The position numbers and the translations under genes are program-made. From positions 1 to 17,491 of the forward strand of contig QNYL01000018.1 of NCBI GenBank assembly GCA_003973375.1: a stretch of DNA of 17,491 nt, given 5' to 3'. Under the pieces are notes generated by a model. That model had not been told where the DNA came from. It was given only the letters and a program-made list of their open reading frames with translations, and made no database searches. The stretch comes from Flavobacteriia bacterium (lineage in GTDB: Bacteria; Bacteroidota; Bacteroidia; Flavobacteriales; Flavobacteriaceae). Position 1 is the first letter of the stretch, and each line of letters opens with the position of its first letter. Positions 1-7,566 of this stretch are shown in pieces.

Positions 1-524
1 AGAAACTAAAAAGTTGGATTTCGGCCGGGAATACACTGATCACTTCCAGAACAGCAAGTTCCTGGGCAATTAAAAACAAGATTGTAGATGAACAGTTGAT
101 CAGTAAAAAGAAAGACAGTACGGTTAAAAGACTAAACTATGAAGATGCTTACGGAACTATTGGTAAGCAAAGTATTGGCGGCGCTATTTTTAAGGTAGAT
201 CTCGATCTTACACATCCGATAGGTTTTGGTTTTCACGATAAAAGAATACCTGTTTACAAAAACAATAATGTTTTTCTTAAACCGAGTAAAAGCAGATTCT
301 CAACAGTGGCAAAATATACGCAATCACCTCATATTGATGGTTATATAACTCCTGAGAACCTGAATTTTATTAAGAATGCAGCCTCCATTGTGGTAAGCGG
401 AGTAGGGAAAGGAAGAGTAGTTATGTTTGCAGATAATCCGAATTTCAGGGGAGCGTGGTACGGAACCAACAAATTGTTTATGAATGCCGTATTTTTTGGT
501 TCTTTGATCAGGGTATCAAATTAG
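1..524 (+). CDS. M14-family zinc carboxypeptidase, C-terminal part (5' end outside window)
   Basis: The frame is open from the first bases of the window (first full codon at 3) to TAG at 522-524, so this is the 3' end of a longer gene; the TTG at 96 is not its start. About 173 residues are visible. They begin with a segment of the type LKSWISAGNTLI, followed by TASSWAI, and end with GKGRVVMFADNPNFRGAWYG and TNKLFMNAVFFG. This last block is characteristic of the C-terminal glutamine-amidotransferase-like domain attached to large secreted M14 carboxypeptidases of Bacteroidota. The metal-binding catalytic domain (HxxE...H) would lie upstream and is not visible, so the assignment rests on the C-terminal domain only. 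A strong terminator follows 12 nt after the stop. Family recognition is from memory of this domain, not from a search. Confidence 0.72.
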   Translation, partial: KLKSWISAGNTLITSRTASSWAIKNKIVDEQLISKKKDSTVKRLNYEDAYGTIGKQSIGGAIFKVDLDLTHPIGFGFHDKRIPVYKNNNVFLKPSKSRFSTVAKYTQSPHIDGYITPENLNFIKNAASIVVSGVGKGRVVMFADNPNFRGAWYGTNKLFMNAVFFGSLIRVSN

Positions 525-536
525 ATAGGATCAATA

Positions 537-570
537 AAAAAACTCCGGAGTTTTACTCCGGAGTTTTTTT
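537..570. terminator. Bidirectional rho-independent terminator
   Basis: A perfect stem AACTCCGGAG (541-550) / CTCCGGAGTT (556-565) with a TTTTA loop is flanked by an A-run on the left and a T-run on the right. It therefore works for both the peptidase gene (plus) and the cytochrome gene (minus), which converge here. Confidence 0.92.
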
Positions 571-587
571 ATTTTAAAAATGATCTC

Positions 588-1025
588 TTATTTCTTACTT
601 CTCATATAAGCAGCAATAGCCTGTAATTCATCACCGGTAAGATCTTTTACAAAACCATCTAAATTGCCTTTCATAATAGCAACCTGACCGGGATCAGTAT
701 CAACAATTGCAGGAGATTTTTCTTTAAGGAAAGCTACAATATTACCATTGGTTTCCTCATACTTTTTAACGATGTCCTTAACAGAAGGACCTACTAATTT
801 AGTATCGATAGCATGGCATGATGCACATGTTTTAGAGGTAAAAAGCTTTTCGCCCATGGCTACCTGATCCTGCGCTACGGCAGCATCACTTTTTACTTCT
901 TTCACTTCTTTCGCAGCTTGCTCAACTACCGGTTCAGCAGTTGTTTTGGTCTCTGCTTTTTTATCTTTACCACAACTGGTTATTAAAAGGGCAAAAATTA
1001 CAGATGCAAATAGTACTTTTTTCAT
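588..1025 (-). CDS. c-type cytochrome lipoprotein (monohaem class I)
   Basis: This is a 145-residue protein. It starts with a lipoprotein signal peptide (KK..LFASVIFALLITSC, lipobox Cys18), so the mature protein is probably anchored by lipid on the periplasmic side. A low-complexity Ala/Glu/Lys/Val linker (about 20-52) follows, then a single cytochrome c domain with the haem motif CASCH (67-71; Cys67, Cys70, axial His71), LVGPS (77-81) and a likely distal axial Met118 in IMKGN. The C-terminal helix LTGDELQAIAAYMRSKK is typical of small class I cytochromes. The role is electron transfer in respiration; the partner is unknown. It is a single-gene unit, ending at the shared terminator and starting from a TAnnTTTG-type box 33 nt upstream. 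It could equally be described as a cytochrome c551/c552-like protein. Confidence 0.9.
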   Translation of the reverse strand: MKKVLFASVIFALLITSCGKDKKAETKTTAEPVVEQAAKEVKEVKSDAAVAQDQVAMGEKLFTSKTCASCHAIDTKLVGPSVKDIVKKYEETNGNIVAFLKEKSPAIVDTDPGQVAIMKGNLDGFVKDLTGDELQAIAAYMRSKK

Positions 1026-1057
1026 GATTTAGGTTTTAGAAAATTAAATTACAGCTA

Positions 1058-1065
1058 CAAATTTA
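1058..1065 (-). promoter_or_regulatory. Candidate -7 box for the cytochrome gene
   Basis: On the minus strand this reads TAAATTTG, an exact match to the Bacteroidota -7 consensus TAnnTTTG, 33 nt upstream of the cytochrome ATG. No clear -33 TTG is seen at the right distance. Confidence 0.5.
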
Positions 1066-1143
1066 TTTATTTTTTTAACATATTTTTAATTTTTATGATA
1101 TTTATTTCTAAAAGACATCTATAAATTTAGTTTAAAAAAAACG

Positions 1144-1151
1144 TAAATTTG
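1144..1151 (+). promoter_or_regulatory. Candidate -7 box for prfA
   Basis: TAAATTTG matches the Bacteroidota consensus TAnnTTTG and lies about 70 nt upstream of the prfA ATG, in an AT-rich divergent spacer shared with the cytochrome gene. The -33 region (TTTAG around 1126-1130) is only a weak match. Confidence 0.5.
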
Positions 1152-1220
1152 CATTCATTAGAATTTTAGGTCTAACTTGTAGTGAAGAAATGATCGTTTA
1201 GAAAAGACAAAAAGCAACAC

Positions 1221-2297
1221 ATGAAAGATAAAATAAAAATAGCAAAGCAGAGATTTGATGAAGTTTCCGATCTGATCATTCAGCCGGATATTATCACAGA
1301 TCAGAAAAGATATGTTGCATTAAATAAGGAATATAAAGACCTGAAAGCTATTGTAGATAAGGGAGAGGAATATTTAGCAATCCTCGCCAATATTGAGGAG
1401 GCCAAAGAGATCATCAGCGATGGATCTGATGCGGAGATGGTTGAAATGGCCAGGATGGAACTGGAAGAGGCCGGTGAAAAGAAACCTGAACTGGAAGAAG
1501 AGCTCAGAATGATGCTGATTCCTAAAGACCCTGAAGATGCCAAAAATGTAATTGTTGAGATCAGAGCCGGTACGGGAGGGGATGAAGCCAGTATCTTTGC
1601 GGGTGATCTTTACAGGATGTACACCAAATATGCGGGCAATAAAGGCTGGAGAACAGAGATCGAAGATCTGAATGAAGGTACCTCCGGTGGATTTAAGGAA
1701 ATTATTTTTAGTATTTCCGGAGAGGATGTATATGGTACCATGAAGTTTGAATCGGGGGTGCACCGGGTACAGCGGGTGCCTCAAACCGAAACGCAGGGGA
1801 GAGTACACACTTCAGCAGCTACAGTGATGGTTTTGCCGGAAGCAGAAGAATTTGATATCGATCTGAAAATGAGTGATGTGAGAATAGATTTATTCTGTGC
1901 ATCAGGTCCCGGAGGACAATCGGTTAATACAACTTATTCCGCTGTGCGTTTAACTCATATTCCAACAGGAATTGTTGCACAATGTCAGGATCAGAAATCA
2001 CAACATAAGAATAAAGAAAAGGCTTTTAAGGTTTTACGTTCCAGATTGTATGAACAGGAACTGGAAAAGAAGCTGGCTGAAGATTCGGCTAAACGAAAGA
2101 CTCTGGTAGCCAGTGGTGACCGTTCTGCAAAGATCAGAACTTATAATTATCCGCAGGGCAGAGTAACTGAACATAGAATTGGACTGACCATTTACGATCT
2201 GGCAAATGTGATGAACGGAGATCTTGAAAAAATAATAGAAGCATTAAAACTTTATGAAAATACTGAAAAATTAAAAGCTTCGGAAGAGACATTATAA
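1221..2297 (+). CDS. prfA: Peptide chain release factor 1
   Basis: At 358 residues this is normal RF1 length. RF1 recognises UAA and UAG in the ribosomal A site and triggers hydrolysis of peptidyl-tRNA. An N-terminal coiled-coil region (about 1-105) is followed by the PCRF/peptide-release domains. [10 protein letters not shown] (114-123) is the conserved class I signature. The anticodon-like tripeptide is PQT (187-189, in [10 protein letters not shown]), fitting the RF1 PxT motif and not the RF2 SPF motif. The catalytic GGQ lies at 231-233 ([10 protein letters not shown]), with its Gln the target of PrmC methylation. There is no internal frameshift of the RF2 type. The residue before ASGPGGQ is Cys where many RF1s have Arg. 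The gene probably has its own promoter upstream, and tRNA-Pro follows 11 nt after the stop, so the two are probably co-transcribed. Confidence 0.97.
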   Translation: MKDKIKIAKQRFDEVSDLIIQPDIITDQKRYVALNKEYKDLKAIVDKGEEYLAILANIEEAKEIISDGSDAEMVEMARMELEEAGEKKPELEEELRMMLIPKDPEDAKNVIVEIRAGTGGDEASIFAGDLYRMYTKYAGNKGWRTEIEDLNEGTSGGFKEIIFSISGEDVYGTMKFESGVHRVQRVPQTETQGRVHTSAATVMVLPEAEEFDIDLKMSDVRIDLFCASGPGGQSVNTTYSAVRLTHIPTGIVAQCQDQKSQHKNKEKAFKVLRSRLYEQELEKKLAEDSAKRKTLVASGDRSAKIRTYNYPQGRVTEHRIGLTIYDLANVMNGDLEKIIEALKLYENTEKLKASEETL

Positions 2298-2308
2298 ACT
2301 TAATTATT

Positions 2309-2589
<281 letters not shown>

Positions 2590-3342
2590 CTATTCAAAAG
2601 TGAGATTTAAAAAAACACCTTTTACCCCAAAGGAATCAATCGGACCTGTCCAAGGACTATCCGGATGAGAATCTCTTACCAGCTGATCATTGATGGCAAA
2701 GATTCCTCTGATAGAAGGAGAAAATTTAAAGTAAAAGAAGTAGAATTCCATCCCCAGGCCAACTTCATACATAAAGTTATGTGTGGTAGTTCTAAACTGT
2801 GAATCAAAATTATCCAGACTATTATCTTCGTTACTTGAGAAATTATAGTTATACGATGCTCCACCAAGTACAAAGGGGCGGATATTATTTAATCGGTTGG
2901 TGCTGAATTTAAACAACAGAGGTATGTGCAGATAGGTTCCTGTAACGGTCCTTTCAGTATTGGATGTGCCGTTATATCCTGGATTCTCCGGTCCGATATT
3001 GGGATTTAAATAATTAAAAGTTAACGAATTACTCATTAATCCGGGTTCAAGTCGGAGGTTGATATTTTTGTGTAATCTCAGATCTACAACAAAACCGATA
3101 TTAAATCCATAGGCGTTTTCCATATCTAAAGAAAGCTCTTTATTCAGTGGTGGTATCGGATTATAAGATCCGGGATCTTTATAATCAATCTTATAATTAA
3201 AACTGTTCATTCCCAGATAAAATCCAAAGTGGATGGTTCGTTTGTCAAAGTTTGGCAGGTATTCAATTTTTTCTTTTTGCGCATAGACAGAGCCCGTGGC
3301 AAACAGAAAAAAGAAGCTTATCAGATAAATTGTTTTCCTCAT
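2590..3342 (-). CDS. porT: PorT-family outer-membrane beta-barrel protein (type IX secretion)
   Basis: The protein has 250 residues, with a signal peptide (YLISFFFLFATGSVYA, cleavage probably after Ala21) and then a mature protein of alternating amphipathic strands. HFGFYLGMNSFNYKI opens the barrel and an aromatic C-terminal strand ends in NLTFE, as expected for an eight-stranded porin-like barrel. PorT/SprT is an outer-membrane component of the type IX secretion system of Bacteroidota, needed for gliding motility proteins and secreted enzymes in several species. Its place directly downstream of ubiE/menG (4 nt gap, same strand) is the gene order I know for porT in Flavobacterium-like genomes and strengthens the call. 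Sequence alone would give only an outer-membrane beta-barrel protein; the specific name leans on context. Confidence 0.8.
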   Translation of the reverse strand: MRKTIYLISFFFLFATGSVYAQKEKIEYLPNFDKRTIHFGFYLGMNSFNYKIDYKDPGSYNPIPPLNKELSLDMENAYGFNIGFVVDLRLHKNINLRLEPGLMSNSLTFNYLNPNIGPENPGYNGTSNTERTVTGTYLHIPLLFKFSTNRLNNIRPFVLGGASYNYNFSSNEDNSLDNFDSQFRTTTHNFMYEVGLGMEFYFFYFKFSPSIRGIFAINDQLVRDSHPDSPWTGPIDSFGVKGVFLNLTFE

Positions 3343-3346
3343 CGTA

Positions 3347-4075
3347 TTATTTTATAGCATGGTAAATGGTTGCAGAACCAAAAGTCTGCGGATAAAACTC
3401 AGAACTTTTAAACCCTGTTTTTAGTAAAATATTGTTGAAAGCTTTACCAAAAGGAAAAGCTGCAGCTGATTCCGGAAGATATGAATAGGCTTTACTGTCC
3501 TTGGAAAAGAGTTTCCCCATGGTTGGAATAATATACTTTGAGTAAAAAAGATAACCTTGTCGTACCGGAAATTTTGTTGGCTGAGAAGTTTCCAGCACCA
3601 CAAAGGAGCCTCCCGGTTTTAAAACGCGGTAGATTTCTTTTAAGCCTTTTTCAAGGTTCTCAAAATTTCTTACTCCAAAACCAACGGTGGCAGCATCAAA
3701 ACTTTGATCTTCAAAGGGCATTTTTTCCGAATCTCCCAAAATCATATCCACTTTCTTTTCCAGACCTTTTTCCTTAACTTTTTTCTTTCCAACTTCCAGC
3801 ATTCCCGGCGAAAGATCAAGTCCGACAACCTTTTCCGGATTAATATCTGCCAACATAATGGCCAGATCACCGGTTCCTGTAGCAATATCAAGAATTCGTT
3901 TTGCTTTGGCCTGCTGGACGATTTTAATCACTTTCTTTCTCCATTTTATATCAATACCAAAGGTAAGTAATCGGTTTAAAAAATCGTAGTTCGAAGAAAC
4001 ATTATCGAACATTTGTGTAATCTGCTCTTTTTTACCCAGATCGGAATCTTTATATGGAATGACTTTTTTCGACAT
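3347..4075 (-). CDS. ubiE: Demethylmenaquinone methyltransferase (UbiE/MenG/COQ5 family)
   Basis: A 242-residue SAM-dependent C-methyltransferase that carries out the last step of menaquinone synthesis, converting demethylmenaquinone to menaquinone. SAM motif I is LDIATGTGD (62-70) and the acidic residue at the end of strand 2 is in VGLDLSPGM (84-92). The UbiE signatures VGFGVRN (131-137) and [14 protein letters not shown] (149-162) are present, and the N-terminal [17 protein letters not shown]...WR is also typical. As Bacteroidota use menaquinone rather than ubiquinone, the menG function is inferred. It starts a two-gene minus-strand unit with porT and is divergent from queA across a 157-nt spacer. 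Confidence 0.95.
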   Translation of the reverse strand: MSKKVIPYKDSDLGKKEQITQMFDNVSSNYDFLNRLLTFGIDIKWRKKVIKIVQQAKAKRILDIATGTGDLAIMLADINPEKVVGLDLSPGMLEVGKKKVKEKGLEKKVDMILGDSEKMPFEDQSFDAATVGFGVRNFENLEKGLKEIYRVLKPGGSFVVLETSQPTKFPVRQGYLFYSKYIIPTMGKLFSKDSKAYSYLPESAAAFPFGKAFNNILLKTGFKSSEFYPQTFGSATIYHAIK

Positions 4076-4156
4076 TTAGAAAATTTGTGTAAATATACCA
4101 AATACTTAAACAAATTACACTTTTAGTTGAAAAAGCAATATAAAATACATATTTAC

Positions 4157-4188
4157 TTGACTTTGCCTATGCTGAGGTTGTATATTTG
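4157..4188 (+). promoter_or_regulatory. Bacteroidota-type promoter for queA
   Basis: The -33 TTG (4157-4159) and -7 TATATTTG (4181-4188, matching TAnnTTTG) are separated by 21 nt, close to the known Bacteroidota architecture. They lie about 45 nt upstream of the queA ATG. Confidence 0.65.
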
Positions 4189-4232
4189 CAGCCGCACAAA
4201 ACGAATATAAATATTGATAAAAAGTTACATAT

Positions 4233-5282
4233 ATGAAATTATCCCATTTTAACTACGAGTTACCTGATGAATTACTGGCTGAATATCCTTCTGAAGAAAG
4301 AGATGAAGCAAGACTGATGGTGATAAATCGTAAAGAAGGAACCATTGAGCACCGTGTTTTTAAAGATATCGTTGATTATTTTGATGAAGGTGATATTATG
4401 GTTTTTAACAATACCAAGGTTTTTCCTGCAAGGCTTTTTGGTAATAAAGAGAAAACAGGAGCAAGGATCGAGGTATTTCTGCTAAGAGAGCTCAATGCCG
4501 AAAGCCGTTTATGGGATGTGCTGGTGGATCCTGCCAGAAAGATCAGAATAGGAAATAAACTATTCTTTGGAGACGACAGCGGATTGGTAGCAGAGGTAAT
4601 AGATAATACAACATCACGTGGTAGAACCTTGCGTTTCCTTTTCGATGGGTCTTATGAAGAATTTAGAAAAAAATTAAAAGAAATGGGAGAAACTCCGCTT
4701 CCTAAATATATCAAACGTGCTGTTGAACCTTTCGATAAGGAAAGATATCAAACAATCTATGCAAAATATGAAGGCGCTGTTGCTGCACCAACTGCCGGTT
4801 TACACTTTTCAAAACATCTGTTAAAGCGCCTTGAGATCAAAGGGGTTGACTTGGATGAGATTACTTTGCATGTGGGTCTTGGTACTTTTAATCCGGTTGA
4901 GGTAGAGGATCTGTCTAAACATAAAATGGATTCTGAAGAATATACCATTTCTCAAAGTACTGCGGATGCTGTAAACAAGGCTAAAAAGAATAAAAAAAGG
5001 GTTTGTGCCGTGGGTACTACTGTGATGAGAGCTATGGAGAGCTCAGTCTCTGCGGATCATCAATTAAAACCATTTGACGGATGGACCAACAAATTTATCT
5101 TTCCGCCCTATGAGTTTAGTATAGCCAACTGTATGATTACCAATTTTCATACCCCAAAATCAACTTTGATGATGATGACCTCCGCTTTTGTGGGTCATGA
5201 CCTGTTGATGGAGGCTTATAAACAAGCGGTTAAAGAAAAATATAAATTCTATTCGTATGGTGATGCCATGCTGATCATTTAG
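4233..5282 (+). CDS. queA: S-adenosylmethionine:tRNA ribosyltransferase-isomerase
   Basis: The protein has 349 residues, normal for QueA. It transfers and isomerises the ribosyl group of SAM onto preQ1 in the wobble base of GUN-anticodon tRNAs, giving epoxyqueuosine. The N-terminus [20 protein letters not shown] (6-25) is a strong family match. [16 protein letters not shown] (55-70), [15 protein letters not shown] (179-193), [11 protein letters not shown] (212-222) and the C-terminal [15 protein letters not shown] follow in family order. The gene is read from its own promoter and followed by rlmN on the same strand after 114 nt, with a terminator-like hairpin between them. Nothing unusual was seen. 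Confidence 0.97.
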   Translation: MKLSHFNYELPDELLAEYPSEERDEARLMVINRKEGTIEHRVFKDIVDYFDEGDIMVFNNTKVFPARLFGNKEKTGARIEVFLLRELNAESRLWDVLVDPARKIRIGNKLFFGDDSGLVAEVIDNTTSRGRTLRFLFDGSYEEFRKKLKEMGETPLPKYIKRAVEPFDKERYQTIYAKYEGAVAAPTAGLHFSKHLLKRLEIKGVDLDEITLHVGLGTFNPVEVEDLSKHKMDSEEYTISQSTADAVNKAKKNKKRVCAVGTTVMRAMESSVSADHQLKPFDGWTNKFIFPPYEFSIANCMITNFHTPKSTLMMMTSAFVGHDLLMEAYKQAVKEKYKFYSYGDAMLII

Positions 5283-5325
5283 AATTTTCTAGGAAAACTG
5301 TTTTAAGAACATTTTATCGGGATCC

Positions 5326-5356
5326 ACTGGGAAGATCCGAGTTACCCAGTTTTATT
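5326..5356 (+). terminator. Terminator-like hairpin between queA and rlmN
   Basis: ACTGGG (5326-5331) pairs with CCCAGT (5345-5350) across a 13-nt loop, followed by TTTTATT. The sequence GGGATC...GATCC across 5319-5339 could form a competing pairing. It may be the queA terminator or a leaky element before rlmN. Confidence 0.45.
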
Positions 5357-5396
5357 GATAAAATTATATGTTTTTAAAGCAGTTTCTTTATTTAAG

Positions 5397-6437
5397 ATGA
5401 AAGATAAAAAGGATATACGGGCATTGTCTAAAGACCAGTTACGGGATTTCTTTGTTGCAAATGGCGATAAAGCTTTCCGGGGTAACCAGGTCTACGAGTG
5501 GTTATGGAACAAAGGAGCACATTCTTTTGAAGCGATGACCAATGTTTCAAAAGACACCCGTAAAATGCTGGAAGAACATTTTGTGATCAACCATATTGAG
5601 GTTGACAAAATGCAGCAATCTTCTGATGGTACAGTTAAAAATGCCATCAAATTACATGATTCACTTATAGTTGAGTCGGTAATGATCCCTTCCCAAAAAA
5701 GAAGTACGGCTTGTGTTTCCAGTCAGGTAGGATGTAGTCTTAACTGCACTTTTTGTGCTACGGCACGCTTAAAGAGAATGCGTAACCTGAATCCTGATGA
5801 GATCTATGATCAGGTGGTTTCCATTGATCAGCAAAGCAGATTGTTTGAAGGTCATCCGCTAACCAACATTGTTTTTATGGGAATGGGAGAGCCTTTGCTG
5901 AATTATGATAATGTTATAAAAGCCATTGATATGATCATTTCCGATGAAGGCCTCGGGATGTCGCCCAGGAGAATTACCCTTTCTACGGTTGGTTTGCCAA
6001 AGATGATCAAACAACTGGCCGATGATGAGGTAAAATTCAATCTTGCCGTATCTCTGCATTCAGCCATTGATGAGGTAAGATCGGAAATGATGCCTGTAAA
6101 CAGAACACACAATCTTGCCGAGTTACTCGAATCGTTACAGTACTGGTATGCAAAAACTGCCAAAAGGATTACTTTTGAATATGTGGTATGGAAGGGGATC
6201 AACGATAAGAAAAAGGATATAGATGCTTTAGTAGCCTATTGTAAAAGAGTTCCTTCAAAGGTAAATTTGATCGAATACAATGCCATTGATGATGGGGATT
6301 TTCAGCAGGCCGATCCCAAAGCGATCGAATATTATGTCAGAGAGCTTGAAAGAAATAATATTACGGTAAATGTTAGGCGGAGCAGGGGTAAGGATATAGA
6401 TGCTGCCTGCGGACAATTAGCCAATAAAAGCAGTTAA
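5397..6437 (+). CDS. rlmN: Dual-specificity RNA methyltransferase RlmN (23S rRNA A2503 / tRNA A37)
   Basis: A radical-SAM enzyme that makes 2-methyladenosine. I place the start at ATG 5397 (346 residues); an in-frame TTG at 5355 would add 14 residues of non-conserved sequence. The [4Fe-4S] motif is GCSLNCTFCAT (Cys113, Cys117, Cys120), and NIVFMGMGEPLLNYDNV follows. The resolving or methyl-carrying cysteine sits in the C-terminal DAACGQLANKSS (Cys338). The last 11 sense codons, stop and 4 nt form the first copy of a perfect 36-bp direct repeat (6406-6441), so the 3' end of this gene is probably the attachment site of an inserted element. The gene is nevertheless complete. Confidence 0.96.
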   Translation: MKDKKDIRALSKDQLRDFFVANGDKAFRGNQVYEWLWNKGAHSFEAMTNVSKDTRKMLEEHFVINHIEVDKMQQSSDGTVKNAIKLHDSLIVESVMIPSQKRSTACVSSQVGCSLNCTFCATARLKRMRNLNPDEIYDQVVSIDQQSRLFEGHPLTNIVFMGMGEPLLNYDNVIKAIDMIISDEGLGMSPRRITLSTVGLPKMIKQLADDEVKFNLAVSLHSAIDEVRSEMMPVNRTHNLAELLESLQYWYAKTAKRITFEYVVWKGINDKKKDIDALVAYCKRVPSKVNLIEYNAIDDGDFQQADPKAIEYYVRELERNNITVNVRRSRGKDIDAACGQLANKSS

Positions 6438-6441
6438 GTCA
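6406..6441 (+). repeat. 36-bp direct repeat, left copy (rlmN 3' end; attL-like)
   Basis: It starts CCTGCGGACAATTAGCC and ends GCAGTTAAGTCA, and covers the codons for CGQLANKSS and the rlmN stop. It is identical to 7476-7511, exactly 1,070 bp away; bases on either side differ (G versus T before, C versus A after). Confidence 0.95.
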
Positions 6442-6484
6442 CACTAAAAGCAACATAACGGTCAAAACAGACAGATCTAACGAC

Positions 6485-6639
6485 CTAATATATTAGATTC
6501 TGTTGAACTGATACTAAAGATAAGATAAATGAATTACTCTAATCAAAAGAGTAGAAATAAACCACTATGAACTAAAAAGTCCATAGGTTTTGGTAATGAC
6601 TGAAAGTCATCACTCAATAATGAAACTATCATCATTATT
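6485..6639. other. Cluster of four perfect hairpins/palindromes in the insert
   Basis: CTAATA/TATTAG (6485-6496), TACTCT/AGAGTA with a 7-nt loop (6535-6553), ATGACT/AGTCAT with a GAA loop (6596-6610) and AATAATGA/TCATTATT with an 8-nt loop (6616-6639) follow one another within 155 bp. AT-rich DNA forms such stems by chance, but four perfect ones in a row are notable. No T-run follows them, so they do not look like terminators. Confidence 0.4.
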
Positions 6640-6771
6640 TTGATTGGGCTTTCTATGATGTTCCAAATTTTCATTTAAAATGTGAAACAGTATGATTTTG
6701 ACTTCATTGATAATACAATCAACAAAGAAAAGTTTTTAGAAGCTGAAGCAAAATGTACTAAAAGTGTATAG
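6624..6771 (+). pseudogene. Degraded coding remnant
   Basis: A frame starting after a stop at 6621 reads NYHHYFDWAFYDVPNFHLKCETV and ends at TGA 6693-6695. A second frame, open from GTG 6682 to TAG 6769-6771, reads VKQYDFDFIDNTINKEKF and on to LEAEAKCTKSV. Both have protein-like composition and join naturally if one frameshift near 6685 is assumed. I do not recognise a family. This could also be chance. Confidence 0.3.
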
Positions 6772-6778
6772 TTTTAAC

Positions 6779-6801
6779 TATATTTGAGATTAATAAATTT
6801 G
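6779..6801 (+). promoter_or_regulatory. Two overlapping -7-type boxes before the small ORF pair
   Basis: TATATTTG (6779-6786) and TAAATTTG (6794-6801) both match TAnnTTTG, 50-70 nt upstream of the ATG at 6849. No clear -33 TTG is seen. The sequence TATAGT/ACTATA (6767-6782) forms a small hairpin overlapping the first box. Confidence 0.35.
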
Positions 6802-6848
6802 GCTAAAAAAGTTTAGAATAATTATGACTTTCTTTAATCTTAATAAAA

Positions 6849-6982
6849 ATGAATAATATTTTAAAAACAGGATTAAGTTTGGACTAATATGTCATGGTGC
6901 AGTTCTTGCTAGTCAACATTTTGCTTCTGATAACTGTAATGCTAAAGCAGAAGATTGTAAATCTAAACATTATAAATTATGA
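6849..6982 (+). pseudogene. Small cysteine-containing protein with signal-like N-terminus, frameshifted
   Basis: From ATG 6849 the frame reads MNNILKTGLSL and hits a stop (TAA 6885-6887). Dropping back one base near 6880-6882 continues as GLICHGAVLASQHFASDNCN and then AKAEDCKSKHYKL to TGA 6980-6982. The product would be about 44 residues: a hydrophobic signal or anchor segment, then a short polar tail with Cys residues. A single T lost from the TTT run explains the break. The stop overlaps the start of the next ORF as ATGA, which supports both being real coding sequence at one time. No family is recognised. It could instead be a programmed or sequencing frameshift. Confidence 0.45.
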
Positions 6983-7242
6983 AGAAAAATATTTCCATTT
7001 TCAATATATTACCTTTTGCTCTACTTATACTATATTTTGCTATTGATAACTTAGTTCCAAATATAGAAAATAATATTAGGTATGCGCTACTAAGCAGTTT
7101 TATTATAATTTCGTTAATCAGTTTTATTTTTTCAATTAAAAAAGAAAAATCAATACAAAGAAAAAAACAAAAAATTATATTATTATTTATTGGAATTTTG
7201 ATTAGTACTATTCTTTTTCTCAAATTCTATAACGTGGCATAA
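6979..7242 (+). CDS. Small three-helix membrane protein, function unknown
   Basis: The protein has 87 residues, is very rich in Ile/Leu/Phe/Lys and starts MKKNISIFNILPFALL. Three hydrophobic segments are visible at about 8-27, 33-53 and 65-83, separated by charged loops (KKEKSIQRKKQK at 54-65), so it is predicted to sit in the inner membrane. The start codon overlaps the stop of the frameshifted upstream gene (ATGA), suggesting translational coupling. The complementary strand is also open over most of the length, which in AT-rich DNA is weak evidence against it. I recognise no family. It is the only intact gene in the rlmN-end insert and could be cargo such as an immunity-type, toxin-type or orphan membrane protein; none of these can be shown from the sequence. 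Confidence 0.5.
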   Translation: MKKNISIFNILPFALLILYFAIDNLVPNIENNIRYALLSSFIIISLISFIFSIKKEKSIQRKKQKIILLFIGILISTILFLKFYNVA

Positions 7243-7267
7243 CAACACTTAAAGTTTATATTGGTTT

Positions 7268-7434
7268 CTAGTGTCAAGTCAGGTGTATTATGGGGTGAAA
7301 GACGCTGTTATTTTTGTTAAGTGCAAGGCAGAAAACTTTCACTATAGCAGTAGCTATGGTTAAAATTTTTAAAGCAGCAATTGGCAAAAAGAACAAGTCT
7401 TAGTATGTTGAAAATATACTTAACTTGACACTAG
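7268..7434. mobile_element. MITE-like element, 167 bp, with terminal inverted repeats
   Basis: The left end CTAGTGTCAAGT (7268-7279) and right end ACTTGACACTAG (7423-7434) are a perfect 12-bp inverted repeat. Reading further inwards, the two ends still agree at most positions for about 23 bp (CTAGTGTCAAGTYARGTRTATT). The interior has no gene and contains a hairpin ATAGC-AGTA-GCTAT near the middle. No clear target duplication flanks it. It looks like a non-autonomous derivative of an insertion sequence; the parent family is not identified. Confidence 0.55.
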
Positions 7435-7475
7435 GCTTAATTCAATGGTTAGTTATTCTTTAAACGGATATTTTT

Positions 7476-7511
7476 CCTGCGGACAATTAGCCAATAAAAG
7501 CAGTTAAGTCA
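7476..7511 (+). repeat. 36-bp direct repeat, right copy (attR-like)
   Basis: Identical over all 36 bases to the end of rlmN (6406-6441), but here not part of a gene: the upstream sequence (TTTTT) does not continue the rlmN frame meaningfully. It directly precedes the terminator at 7514-7540. Confidence 0.95.
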
Positions 7512-7513
7512 AT

Positions 7514-7540
7514 AAAAAAACCGATGTTCAACATCGATTT
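7514..7540. terminator. Bidirectional terminator of atpG (and originally rlmN)
   Basis: CGATG (7522-7526) pairs with CATCG (7532-7536) across TTCAA, inside a longer perfect palindrome. Seven A's on the left give a T-run for the minus-strand atpG transcript, and ATTTCTT on the right serves the plus strand. It would have followed rlmN directly before the insertion. Confidence 0.85.
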
Positions 7541-7566
7541 CTTATAATATTTATTCAGTAATTTCT

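Larger units (their letters stand above)
6442..7511. mobile_element. Putative small inserted element at the rlmN 3' end (insert plus right repeat copy)
   Basis: This segment separates rlmN from the bidirectional terminator that the right repeat copy adjoins. Removing one repeat copy and the 1,034 bp between would place that terminator 5 nt after the repeat, an economical ancestral layout of rlmN, shared terminator, atpG. The insert is markedly more AT-rich than the flanking genes. It holds gene remnants, one intact small membrane ORF, several hairpins and a 167-bp MITE-like element. No integrase or transposase is present, so it would be a remnant or a passenger mobilised in trans. A 36-bp repeat is too long for the target duplication of an ordinary insertion sequence but fits a site-specific attachment core. 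The mechanism is inference. Confidence 0.55.

Noticed and set aside
1374..1808. Long open frame antisense to prfA
   Set aside because: It lies entirely within the well-conserved RF1 gene, has no family character and is a shadow frame.
5355..5396. TTG start giving RlmN 14 extra residues
   Set aside because: The extra residues are not family-like, and the ATG at 5397 gives a normal RlmN N-terminus.
6963..7223. Minus-strand ORF opposite the small membrane protein
   Set aside because: It mirrors the same hydrophobic AT-rich stretch; the plus-strand reading is favoured by the ATGA overlap with the preceding remnant and by the upstream -7 boxes.
6406..7511. Integron cassette or ordinary insertion-sequence target duplication as explanation of the 36-bp repeat
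   Set aside because: No attC-like folded site or integrase is visible, and 36 bp is much longer than usual target duplications; an attachment-site reading fits better.
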